55,915 nucleotides of DNA. Origin: Clostridiales bacterium. Its GTDB lineage: Bacteria; Bacillota; Clostridia; Oscillospirales; Oscillospiraceae. Where the stretch lies: the NCBI GenBank assembly GCA_022768185.1, contig JALEMS010000056.1, forward strand, positions 1-55,915, read 5' to 3'. Below the pieces are notes generated by a model. It saw only the letters and a list, made by a program, of their open reading frames with translations. It ran no database searches and was not told the origin of the DNA. Position 1 is the first letter of the stretch, and the number at the start of each line of letters is the position of its first letter. Position numbers and translations under genes: made by a program. Shown piece after piece: positions 1 through 7,315 of this stretch.

Positions 1-176
1 ACGCTGCCGCTACGCATGCGACGGTAAAATTCCTCCGGAGGTATGTCGGCGTTGACGTACTGGCGGGAGGAGCCGTCAATGTGAAAGGTCAGATCGACAC
101 ACGAAACGCCCCACTGCTTCAGCAGCGCCGGAGCAAGATCACAGCCGCTGTCGGTGAAGATCGTATAGCTGCCCAT
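1..176 (-). CDS. DegV family fatty-acid-binding protein (partial, N-terminus)
   Basis: Only the first 58 codons are present; the gene runs off the left edge. The start of the protein (MGSYTIFTDSGCDLAP) has the TDSxCDL opening typical of DegV proteins, which bind a fatty acid and in Firmicutes act as FakB, presenting the fatty acid to the FakA kinase for phosphorylation. An ACGGAGGT ribosome binding site lies six bases before the ATG at 176. A promoter sits upstream at 277-305 and a 7-bp palindrome overlaps the presumed transcription start. A FakA-like gene is found far away at 43859-45493. Family assignment rests on a short stretch. Confidence 0.75.
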   Translation of the reverse strand, partial: MGSYTIFTDSGCDLAPALLKQWGVSCVDLTFHIDGSSRQYVNADIPPEEFYRRMRSGS

Positions 177-276
177 GACGGTACCTCCGTATTCCGCTGC
201 AGAGTATCCGGCGTAATGCTGCCAAACTGAGCAGGTGAACATGTCGGATGCTCTGTATCATCTGATTTCGTAAATC

Positions 277-305
277 AGTTTAACTCATTACGATAATCAT
301 GTCAA
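277..305 (-). promoter_or_regulatory. Sigma-A promoter for the degV gene, with overlapping palindrome
   Basis: On the minus strand a perfect TTGACA (300-305) is followed after 17 bases by TAAACT (277-282). Directly downstream, CTGATTT and AAATCAG (262-268 and 272-278) form a 7-bp inverted repeat with a 3-base centre that touches the -10 box, a good position for a repressor operator. The regulator is not identified. Confidence 0.7.
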
Positions 306-326
306 TATCGAAACGGGAATTTTATC

Positions 327-354
327 TTGTCATCAGATCAAAATGTGGTATAAT
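327..354 (+). promoter_or_regulatory. Sigma-A promoter for the DUF1836 gene
   Basis: TTGTCA (327-332) and TATAAT (349-354) are spaced by 16 bases and lie about 50 bases before the start codon at 405. It diverges from the degV promoter only about 20 bases away. Confidence 0.65.
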
Positions 355-404
355 GGCGGCAGAAAACGGCTGCGGCAAGTCGCCGGAGGACAGGGGGCAA
401 CTGC

Positions 405-1010
405 ATGTACGACAATGCGCTGATCGCCAGAAAACTGCGGCGCTGGGAAACTTATTTGAGTAACTACCGCCTTCCGGCCTGGGAGGAGATCCCGGATCTC
501 GGGCTGTATATGGAGCAGGTGCTTGCGCTGCTGAAGACCTATCTGGACTATCTTCCGCCGGAGCTGAAGGATGAGCAGTTTATCACTGCGGCGACGATCA
601 ACAACTATGTTCGAAACAAATACATGCCGGAGCCGCAGAAGAAAAAGTATTACCGTGTCCACATTGCCTATCTCATCATGATCTGCACGCTCAAGCAGAG
701 TCTGAGCATTGCCACGCTGCAGCGAATGATCCCCACGGGTATTTCCGAGCAGCAGGTGCGTGACATCTACAGCGCCTATGCCCGCCGGCACCGGCTTACG
801 GCGCAGTATTTTATCGAGCAGGTGCGTCTGGTGGCAGGTCCCCTGCTCGATCATGACGAAGAGCAGCCGCCCGAGATTGCGGTGAGCGAGACGAGCGATT
901 TGATCACAGTGTCGGCAGTGATTGGAGGACTGGCCAGATTGCTGGCGGAAAAGCTCCTGCTGCTGGAGGGGCATACCCTCGAATACACGGATGTGCCGCA
1001 GGCGGACTGA
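405..1010 (+). CDS. DUF1836 domain-containing protein
   Basis: This is a 201-residue soluble protein. The central part (TAATINNYVRNKYMPEP, then KKKYYRVHIAYLIMI and LKQSLSI) matches my memory of the DUF1836 family, common in Firmicutes. The TAATINNYVRN stretch resembles a MerR-like winged-helix reading segment, so DNA binding is a reasonable inference, but no function is established. The ATG at 405 follows an AGGGGG/GGAGGA purine run. The gene has its own promoter and is transcribed divergently from degV, so it could regulate that gene through the palindrome between them; this is inference only. Confidence 0.8.
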   Translation: MYDNALIARKLRRWETYLSNYRLPAWEEIPDLGLYMEQVLALLKTYLDYLPPELKDEQFITAATINNYVRNKYMPEPQKKKYYRVHIAYLIMICTLKQSLSIATLQRMIPTGISEQQVRDIYSAYARRHRLTAQYFIEQVRLVAGPLLDHDEEQPPEIAVSETSDLITVSAVIGGLARLLAEKLLLLEGHTLEYTDVPQAD

Positions 1011-1082
1011 GCGCCGGGCACGCAGAGGCTGCGAAAGCACTGCCGCGCAGGCTTCCCCGAAAAATGTTTTTCAAAAAAAGGA

Positions 1083-1111
1083 TTGACAACCGGGGAAAAA
1101 GTGAGTATGAT
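1083..1111 (+). promoter_or_regulatory. Promoter for tRNA-Ala
   Basis: Consensus TTGACA (1083-1088) is separated by 17 bases from TATGAT (1106-1111), about 70 bases before the mature tRNA start. No other gene lies between. Confidence 0.75.
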
Positions 1112-1182
1112 ACGGACACGGAATCCTTCCAATCGCCGGTGCGTGTCTGCGCCGGCATTTTGGCGGCAAGTGTTCCGCATTC

Positions 1183-1258
1183 GGGCCTGTAGCGCAGCTG
1201 GGAGCGCACTACATTCGCATTGTAGGGGTCGTCGGTTCGAATCCGATCAGGTCCACCA
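1183..1258 (+). tRNA. tRNA-Ala (anticodon CGC)
   Basis: The 76-base sequence folds as a complete cloverleaf. The acceptor stem GGGCCTG pairs with CAGGTCC and includes the G3-U70 wobble pair that marks alanine tRNAs. The anticodon stem CTACA/TGTAG encloses the loop TTCGCAT, giving anticodon CGC for the codon GCG. The T arm is GTCGG-TTCGAAT-CCGAT and the CCA end is encoded. It has its own promoter and terminator, so it is a single-gene unit. The DNA downstream looks like decayed mobile sequence, and tRNA 3' ends are common integration sites. Confidence 0.96.
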
Positions 1259-1294
1259 AAAATCGGCAAGCCCCTACGGGGCTTGCCGATTTTT
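1259..1294 (+). terminator. Rho-independent terminator of tRNA-Ala
   Basis: A 14-bp perfect stem (AATCGGCAAGCCCC and its complement) with a 3-base loop is followed by a run of T. It starts directly after the CCA end. Confidence 0.92.
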
Positions 1295-1427
1295 ACTTAT
1301 TGCATCTTCACTAAGGAACGAAAGGTCGATTTTTGGGAAGTAACCGTGAAGAAAGTTCGTATCTTGCCTGTAAAGGGTGCATCAAACTGCTATTCATGAA
1401 CAGGCGCAAAAACAGGGAGTGTGAAAA

Positions 1428-1685
1428 ATGGACTTTGAGAAGATTTGGAACAATATCGTTTTCCACCAAGGACAGACGTTCTACAAAATCAGTGGCCAAC
1501 CATTTACTTACCATGCAGATGACTCCGCGATTATTCCAGACTGCGCAAAACAGAGACTGACAAAAGCAAACTTTGCTAAATGTGCAGAGGATATTGTTGG
1601 CTCTGCCGGGCCGGGCGCGTTCAGTAATTCAGTCCGTGGTGCTTCCTATGTCTGGGCAATTCTTAATGATAACAGAATCAAATAA
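1428..1685 (+). CDS. Small protein of unknown function (85 residues)
   Basis: The 85-residue protein starts at an ATG preceded by GGGAG with an 8-base spacer and ends just before a clear terminator, so it looks like a genuine gene. It has no signal peptide or membrane segment. The first half (FEKIWNNIVFHQGQTFYKISGQPFTY, cited here only by its pattern of aromatic residues at 3-27) and the ending GASYVWAILNDNRI resemble small clostridial proteins I have seen with a GPSYVWAIL.D.RI ending, but I cannot name the family. It is more A+T rich than its neighbours and lies between tRNA-Ala and decayed mobile DNA, so recent acquisition is likely. Confidence 0.6.
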   Translation: MDFEKIWNNIVFHQGQTFYKISGQPFTYHADDSAIIPDCAKQRLTKANFAKCAEDIVGSAGPGAFSNSVRGASYVWAILNDNRIK

Positions 1686-1691
1686 TAAATT

Positions 1692-1737
1692 AAGTCCGTT
1701 TTTCATATAAATGTTCGTAAAACGGACTTTTTATTTT
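1692..1737 (+). terminator. Terminator after the 85-residue gene
   Basis: AAGTCCGTTTT (1692-1702) pairs with AAAACGGACTT (1719-1729) and is followed by TTTTATTTT. Confidence 0.85.
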
Positions 1738-1739
1738 CG

Positions 1740-2688
1740 GGAAGTCTTGTCATTATTTAGATCTTTTCGCATTGCATTTTGAGGCGGTTATTTGAAAACT
1801 TCAGAGATGCAAAAGCATTGTTTCCATTCCATAACGCTGTTTGAACAGGCGTTTCGATAAAACAATGGGCATCTATACTGTTGTGATATTTCACGTCGGA
1901 GCAAGCTTTATATCGCTTGCTCCGGTTTTCTTTTATAGTCAAAGTATGCTCATTTTGCTGCTCTGCCTTTCCAAAACACAGCCGCTTCGCTGGGTTGTAA
2001 TTCGGTTTGGGTGTGAACCGGAAAGCAAGGTCATCTCTAACGGTTGCGATGTTACAAGCAAAAGGACACGACGTGGCAGGCGTTCGTAAAACAAGTGCGG
2101 GCTCAATCACATGGAATGAGCCTTTCTCAGACAGGGATGGTTAACAAGAAGACACGTCATATTCCGCTTCAAAGGCTGGGTATGGCGTGCTTTCTGCTTA
2201 TTTGCGCTTTTCCGTGAGTTTGCTGCGTGAGCGCCTTGCCCATCGGGTTCTTCATTTCCAGAGAAAGGAGATCGTTTCTTTGGGACAACCACCGCAAAAC
2301 GCTGTCCAAGGCGATTGCAGGCCTGCCTGTTGAAATGCTTTCCTCCCAGCAGATTGAACGACTGTCCGGGTATCCGGACGATTGGGAGAACATCAGCTTT
2401 CAAGGACAAAGGAAAAGCCGCTGACGGCCTGATTTCTTTCATCAGCGCAATCAGCGACGATGTAAACGACGATGTAAACATAGAATGGAAAATAGGACCT
2501 GGTTTCACTCTGTCAAACGACTTGTTTCTTGATACCGCCTGTAGCCCCTTGTATACCGTTGCTTGATGCGTTTCATGCTCAGCACACATGACGGAATTTA
2601 CCGCGTAAACCAAGCCGGGTGGAATGAATTTTTCACAGGCAGGGGAAGCAACGCTGTGATGGATACAAATGGCAGCAGCGGCTTGCCG
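1740..2688. other. Gene-poor stretch, probably decayed mobile DNA
   Basis: About 950 bases carry no convincing gene. Base composition is visibly lower in GC than the flanks. Open frames on both strands lack ribosome binding sites and recognisable domains. A short frame at about 2270-2424 (HRKTLSKAIAGLPVEML followed by a YPDDWENI segment) and a frame ending near 2566 with a DDVNDDVN motif look like the broken ends of former genes. Two hairpins with T-rich tails (CGGAGCAAGC at 1897-1906 with 1915-1924, and GGCTCA near 2099-2120) look like stranded terminators. Its position beside a tRNA gene fits the remains of an integrated element. Confidence 0.5.
1897..1934 (+). terminator. Orphan terminator hairpin in decayed region
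   Basis: CGGAGCAAGC and GCTTGCTCCG form a 10-bp stem with an 8-base loop followed by TTTTCTTTTA. No intact gene precedes it. Confidence 0.6.
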
Positions 2689-3426
2689 TTAAAAGCAATC
2701 CGCTGCATCGTTTATTCCGTTTTGCGCATCGAGATACGCGCTCAGTTGCTCAAAACTGCCGTGGGGATACTGGGAGATATCCGTGCCCTGCGTGCAGATC
2801 AGGCAGTCTGTCAGCAGGAAGACATGCATGCCAAGCTCTCTTGCCGCCATATCCTCCGCAACGTCGTTGCCAACCATCAAACATTCCTCCGGGCGGACGC
2901 CCAGCTTTTGCGTGATTTCACGGTAATAGTCCGTGTTGGGCTTGCAGAAGGAGGAGTTTTCGTATGTGGTGCAGAGCACGAAGTCAGACGGCTCCAGACC
3001 TGCCCAGCGGATGCGGTGCTCCGTCGCAATGGCAGGGAAGATCGGATTGGTCGCCAGTGCCACCCGATAGCCGCGCGCCTGAATCCTGTGGACGATTTCG
3101 GCTGCGCGGGGATCCGTGCTGCAGATGCTCTTTGCCTGACGGAACTCGTTTGCGTAAAAGTCGTCAAACAGCGGCTTGTCGGTTTTGGCCTTCTCTCCGT
3201 AGATCAAAGCGAACCTGTTCCAGAAAACCGTTTCATTGCTGCGCGTTCCGTCGTTTTTGAGCATTGCGGCAGTTCCGGCCCAGACGGCGTCAATCAGTTG
3301 CTTTGGCTCATATCCGTAGGGAGCAAGCTTTGCTGCCAGAAGCTTGAAATAGCCTTTTGTGAATAAGTCCTGATCCATCGGGAGCAGCGTCCCGTCCAAA
3401 TCAAATAAAACGGTCGTGATTTTCAC
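2689..3426 (-). CDS. HAD-superfamily hydrolase
   Basis: This 245-residue protein begins VKITTVLFDLDGTLL, the DxDGT motif I of haloacid dehalogenase phosphatases (nucleophile Asp9 and Asp11). Motif II is the LATN stretch, the conserved lysine is in FCKPN, and the closing acidic motif is GNDVAEDM, so all catalytic elements are present. The helical insertion after motif I indicates the C1-cap group (phosphoglycolate phosphatase-like); the substrate cannot be told. I choose the GTG at 3426 because AGGAGA lies seven bases upstream; an ATG ten codons earlier has no such site. A promoter (TATGAT, TTGTTT, 17-base spacer) lies upstream. It is a single-gene unit. Confidence 0.85.
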   Translation of the reverse strand: MKITTVLFDLDGTLLPMDQDLFTKGYFKLLAAKLAPYGYEPKQLIDAVWAGTAAMLKNDGTRSNETVFWNRFALIYGEKAKTDKPLFDDFYANEFRQAKSICSTDPRAAEIVHRIQARGYRVALATNPIFPAIATEHRIRWAGLEPSDFVLCTTYENSSFCKPNTDYYREITQKLGVRPEECLMVGNDVAEDMAARELGMHVFLLTDCLICTQGTDISQYPHGSFEQLSAYLDAQNGINDAADCF

Positions 3427-3459
3427 ATTCTGTCTCCTGTTCCGATTCAGATTCAATCT

Positions 3460-3488
3460 ATCATACCGTTTTTCTCTTTAAAAAACAA
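3460..3488 (-). promoter_or_regulatory. Promoter for the HAD hydrolase
   Basis: On the minus strand TTGTTT (3483-3488) precedes TATGAT (3460-3465) with a 17-base spacer, about 35 bases ahead of the start codon. Confidence 0.55.
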
Positions 3489-3713
3489 GCAGAAGGTTTG
3501 TCGGCTTGCCTGGAGCATCCTTCGGCATGATGAAGCACTCCGCCTGACAGAATGATGTCATGCTGTCCGACAAGTGGAGTGCAGTTCATTCGCGCCAGTG
3601 TGCGGTTCTGCGTTTGGAAGGCTCAGGCGTCCGGCGCTTCCGCCAAATCGGCTGTCCGGAACTTCAATATTTTTGACGGCGGAAGAATGTTTTGAATGTT
3701 TTCAGTCTGGGGC

Positions 3714-3742
3714 TTGAAAAATGCGGGAAAGTATTGTACAAT
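3714..3742 (+). promoter_or_regulatory. Promoter for the SRP RNA
   Basis: TTGAAA (3714-3719) and TACAAT (3737-3742) have a 17-base spacer. Transcription would start near 3749, exactly where the SRP RNA 5' stem begins. Confidence 0.85.
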
Positions 3743-3749
3743 GCACCCA

Positions 3750-4044
3750 TCGGTCTTTGGCAAGGCTGCACTAGTCGGGGAGCCAGCGGTGCCCTGTTGC
3801 CTGCAATCCGCTACAGCAGGGATGAATCCCCATCCGAGGGCCTGTGATGTGTCGTCTGACCGCAGTAAGTAACGTTGAAGACCCGGTCTTGCGCAACGGG
3901 GTCCCGCGAACCATGTCAGGCGGGGAACCGAGCAGCATTAAGCGGGCCGCCCCGTGTGCCGCGAGGCCGCCGGGTCGGAGTTGGCTGCTGTGGTAACGGG
4001 CATGCCGCAGGTTCAGAGGTGGGTGTGCAGTCTTGCCAAGGATC
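3750..4044 (+). ncRNA. ffs: Signal recognition particle RNA, long Bacillus-type form
   Basis: The RNA scaffolds the signal recognition particle that delivers nascent membrane and secreted proteins to the membrane. The two ends pair: 18 bases at 3754-3771 (with GGCAAGG at the core) are complementary to 4025-4042, allowing G-U pairs. Near the 5' end are the Alu-domain loops (GGTGCCCTG, CCTGCAATCCGCTA). The S domain has ACCATGTCAGG, a GGAA loop and GAGCAGCA at about 3911-3935, the Ffh-binding region. At about 290 bases it is the long form kept by spore-forming Firmicutes. It lies 77 bases before dnaX, an order also seen in Bacillus. Confidence 0.93.
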
Positions 4045-4121
4045 GAATTTGTTTTCGGGGCATGTCCCTGAAGCCATATCCGCCGCAGTTTTCCGCTGCA
4101 GAAAGAGGATTTGAGAAAACC

Positions 4122-5885
4122 ATGTATCAGGCGCTGTACCGAAAATACAGGCCGCGCACCTTTGACGAGGTCGTCGGACAGGAGCACATCACCGAGACGC
4201 TGAAAACGCAGGTGCGTACCGGACGACTGGGCCACGCCTATCTGTTCATCGGTACCCGGGGTACCGGAAAGACGACCTGCGCGCGCATCCTTGCACGCGC
4301 TGTCAACTGTGAGCACCCCGTCGACGGAAATCCCTGCGGGGAATGCGCCGCGTGCCGGGGTCTGGAAAGCGGCTCGATCCTGGATGTGACAGAGCTGGAC
4401 GCCGCATCCAACAACGGCGTTGACCATGTTCGTGCGCTGCGGGACGAAGCGGTGTTTGCCCCTGCGTCCGTCAAAAAGCGTGTGTACATCATCGACGAGG
4501 TGCATATGCTCTCGGGCGCGGCGTTCAATGCGCTGCTGAAGATCCTGGAGGAGCCGCCGGAGCATCTGATGTTCATCCTCGCCACCACGGAGCTGCGCAA
4601 GATTCCGGTGACGATTTTGTCCCGCTGCCAGCGGTACAGCTTCCGCTGCCTGTCCCCGGAGTGCATCGGCTGCCAGCTGATGCATGTGGCCGGGCAGGAG
4701 GGGCTGGAGCTGACGGAGCCGGCCTGCGAGTTGCTGTCCCGTCTGGCGGACGGCTCCATGCGTGACGGGCTGTCGCTGCTCGATCAGTGCGCCGGCACGG
4801 CACGCATCGATGTGCAGGACGTGCTCTCCACGATGGGCCTGGCCGGAAAGCAGCAGACGGCAAAGCTGCTGGCCGGCATTGCTGCGCACGATATACAGCA
4901 GGTGCTCACCGTGTTCCGCAGCCTGTGGTCGGCGGGCGGTGATCCCGTTTCCATTCTGGGGGAGCTTGCCGCACTGCTGCGCGACGCGCTGCTGCTGCAG
5001 GTTGCGCCCGGCGGCGGACAGCTGCTGACCGGCGGGTTTGACCGACAAACGCTGGAGCAGGCAGGCCGGGATATGACGGCGGCGGAGCTGCTGGCGGCGC
5101 TGCGTCATGTTCAGGGCGTGCTCGACGGAATGGGGCAGAGCGTCAATCCCCGCCTTACGGCGGAGCTGTGTCTGGTTGCGTTGTGCCGGCCGGAGCTGAG
5201 TGAGGATCTTGCGCAGCTGCGCGCCCGCGTTTCCCGCCTGGAGGCTGCGCTCTCCGGCGGCGCTGTGCAGCAGCCGGCCCGACCGGAGCCGGCGGGCAGG
5301 GCAGAGCTTTCACCGAAAGAAGCGGCTGCGTGCAGCTTGAGGAATGACGCTCCACCAGCTGGAGAAAACGAACAAAATAAAGAAGAATCACCCCCACCGG
5401 ATGGAAGTTTACCGCCGAAGGATGATCTTTTTGCCCCACCAAAAGAATCGACCCCACCCCGGGACGAGGCGCCGGCTCCGATGGAAGAGCCGGTTCGACC
5501 TGCAGAAACACCGGCAGCCCCGTCGGCCCCTGTTCAGCCTGCAGCCTCGGCACCGGAGTCGGGCGACCGCGCGGCGCTCTGGCGCACGCTGGTTGGCCGG
5601 ATGAAGACGCGTCTGCCGATCGGACACTATACGCTGCTGGAAAACGGAGTGCAGATCACCGGCACCTTTACCGACGGTGGGCTGACGCTTTCGGCAGACC
5701 CCGGCTTTGCATATGACCTATTCAAAGCGCCCCAGGTGCTCGACGAGTTCCGCGCTGTGGCCTCCGAGCTTTGCGGTCGTACCGTGCCTGTAAAGCTGGA
5801 GGCTGCGGCTGCGGCTGCGCCGGATCAGGCCTCCAGAAACCTGGAGCAGTTGATGCACCGCAAGGGGATCACAATTAAATCATAA
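4122..5885 (+). CDS. dnaX: DNA polymerase III subunit gamma/tau
   Basis: The 587-residue protein loads the sliding clamp and links polymerase cores at the replication fork. MYQALYRKYRPRTFDEVVGQ is the standard DnaX opening. Walker A is GTRGTGKT (44-51), the zinc-module cysteines are 63, 72, 75 and 78, Walker B with DEVH is at 125-128, and the SRC motif is at 167-169. After about residue 380 comes a low-complexity proline/glutamate-rich linker (about 430-520) and a tau-type C-terminal domain. The ATG at 4122 was chosen by homology; frames extending upstream run into the SRP RNA. ybaB follows after 31 bases, the usual order. Confidence 0.95.
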   Translation: MYQALYRKYRPRTFDEVVGQEHITETLKTQVRTGRLGHAYLFIGTRGTGKTTCARILARAVNCEHPVDGNPCGECAACRGLESGSILDVTELDAASNNGVDHVRALRDEAVFAPASVKKRVYIIDEVHMLSGAAFNALLKILEEPPEHLMFILATTELRKIPVTILSRCQRYSFRCLSPECIGCQLMHVAGQEGLELTEPACELLSRLADGSMRDGLSLLDQCAGTARIDVQDVLSTMGLAGKQQTAKLLAGIAAHDIQQVLTVFRSLWSAGGDPVSILGELAALLRDALLLQVAPGGGQLLTGGFDRQTLEQAGRDMTAAELLAALRHVQGVLDGMGQSVNPRLTAELCLVALCRPELSEDLAQLRARVSRLEAALSGGAVQQPARPEPAGRAELSPKEAAACSLRNDAPPAGENEQNKEESPPPDGSLPPKDDLFAPPKESTPPRDEAPAPMEEPVRPAETPAAPSAPVQPAASAPESGDRAALWRTLVGRMKTRLPIGHYTLLENGVQITGTFTDGGLTLSADPGFAYDLFKAPQVLDEFRAVASELCGRTVPVKLEAAAAAAPDQASRNLEQLMHRKGITIKS

Positions 5886-5916
5886 CAGGAACAGACGATA
5901 AAAGGAGACAGGACAA

Positions 5917-6264
5917 ATGGCAAAAGGTGGATATAAGGGCGGCTTCGGCGGTATGAACCAGGCTGCCATGATCAAGCAGGCTCAGAAAATGCAGCAGGAG
6001 ATGCTGCGTGTTCAGCAGGAAATGGAGCAGAAGAACTACAGCGCGGCCTCCGGCGGCGGTATGGTCAGGGCGACCGTCAGCGGCAAGCGCGAGCTGGTTT
6101 CTCTGGAGATCAAGCCCGAAGCGGTCGATCCCGAAGACGTGGAGATGCTGCAGGACATGATCGTTGCAGCGGTCAACGAGGCGCTGCGCACGGCAGAAAA
6201 CGACGCCTCTGCCGGTATGTCCAAGCTGACCGGCGGCCTCAATCTCGGCGGGTTGGGCTTCTGA
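5917..6264 (+). CDS. YbaB/EbfC nucleoid-associated protein
   Basis: The 115-residue protein has the family pattern: a glycine-rich N-terminus, a helical MIKQAQKMQQEMLRVQQEM segment, then VRATVSGKRELVSLEIKPE and the final helix with DMIVAAVNEAL. These proteins dimerise and bind DNA. AAAGGAGA lies upstream with a good spacer. It directly follows dnaX. In most Firmicutes recR comes next, but here gpsA does, so recR has moved or lies elsewhere. Confidence 0.93.
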   Translation: MAKGGYKGGFGGMNQAAMIKQAQKMQQEMLRVQQEMEQKNYSAASGGGMVRATVSGKRELVSLEIKPEAVDPEDVEMLQDMIVAAVNEALRTAENDASAGMSKLTGGLNLGGLGF

Positions 6265-6266
6265 CG

Positions 6267-7223
6267 ATGAAGATTTCGGTGATCGGCTGCGGCCGCTGGG
6301 GCAGCTTCATTGCCTGGTATCTGCATCACTGCGGGCACGAGGTCTGCCTGTATGGCCGGCCCGGCTCGGATAATCTGGAGCGGCTGCGTCAGACGCACGC
6401 CAACGATTACCTTGTCATGCCCGACGATGTGCGGCTGACGAACGATCTGCAGGAGGCCGCGCAGGCAAAGGTGATCGTGATTTCTGTTGCTTCGCGCGCG
6501 CTGGCGGCGCAATGCCGGCAGCTGACGGAGCTGGGTGCAAAGGATAAAATCTTTGTGCTGTGCATGAAGGGCCTTGAGCAGGGTACGGGCCGCCGCCTCT
6601 CACAGGTGGCCGGCGCCAACCTGGATCCCTCCAACCGTGTGGCAGTCTGGCTCGGACCGGGTCATGTGCAGGAATTCGTGCGCATGGTGCCCAACTGCAT
6701 GGTAATTGACAGCACGGACGAGCAGCTCAAGCATGAGCTGGTGTCAACGCTCTCCAGCGACCTGATCCGATTCTATTACGGCGCCGATCTCATTGGCAAC
6801 GAGATCGGCGCAGCAGCCAAGAATGTCATCGGTATTGCCGCAGGCTTCCTTGACGGCGTCGGGCGCACCACGCTCAAGGGCGCGCTCATGAGCCGCGGCA
6901 CCCGGGAGATTGCCCGGCTCATTACGGCCCTCGGCGGAGACGGACGCTCGGCCTACGGTCTGTGCCACCTTGGCGATTATGAAGCAACTGTGTTCTCCGA
7001 GCACAGCCACAATCGCCGCTTCGGGGAGTGCTTTGTGCGAGGCGAGTCGTTTGACAAGTTGGCAGAGGGCTATTACACAGCCGCAGACATCTGTGCACTG
7101 GCACGGCGCAACGGCGTGGAGCTGCCCATCTGCGAGGCGGTCTATGATATTCTGTATCATCATGCGGAACCCATGCAGGTGTTCGACCGACTGTTTGCCC
7201 GCAGCATCAAGCAGGAATTCTGA
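6267..7223 (+). CDS. gpsA: Glycerol-3-phosphate dehydrogenase [NAD(P)+]
   Basis: The 318-residue protein makes sn-glycerol 3-phosphate from dihydroxyacetone phosphate for phospholipid synthesis. It has the N-terminal Rossmann motif (VIGCGRWGSFIA, residues 5-16) and the C-terminal catalytic signature GNEIGAAAKNVIGIAAG with the catalytic lysine. HSHNRRFGE matches the later conserved RN.R.G segment. Two substitutions are notable: the usual GNWGTA is GRWGSF, and the usual GLGDL is GLCHLGDYEAT. It starts two bases after the ybaB stop, so it is translated as part of the dnaX-ybaB operon. Confidence 0.85.
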   Translation: MKISVIGCGRWGSFIAWYLHHCGHEVCLYGRPGSDNLERLRQTHANDYLVMPDDVRLTNDLQEAAQAKVIVISVASRALAAQCRQLTELGAKDKIFVLCMKGLEQGTGRRLSQVAGANLDPSNRVAVWLGPGHVQEFVRMVPNCMVIDSTDEQLKHELVSTLSSDLIRFYYGADLIGNEIGAAAKNVIGIAAGFLDGVGRTTLKGALMSRGTREIARLITALGGDGRSAYGLCHLGDYEATVFSEHSHNRRFGECFVRGESFDKLAEGYYTAADICALARRNGVELPICEAVYDILYHHAEPMQVFDRLFARSIKQEF

Positions 7224-7245
7224 GCGTATCACAGCGCGCACTGTA

Positions 7246-7300
7246 CAGCAGCTGTCTGCCCGGCTTTTGAACCGGCAGGCGGCTGCTGCTTATTTGCTGC
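7246..7300 (+). terminator. Hairpin between convergent gpsA and ylbJ
   Basis: CAGCAGC (7246-7252) pairs with GCTGCTG (7282-7288), extended internally by CTGCCCGG with CCGGCAG, followed by the modestly T-rich CTTATTTG. It sits in the 90-base convergent gap. Confidence 0.45.
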
Positions 7301-7315
7301 CGATTGCCGCGGCTG

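Noticed and set aside
2107-2613. A 168-codon minus-strand frame as a real gene
   Set aside because: No ribosome site, no domain, and it overlaps hairpins and frames on the other strand that look equally degenerate.
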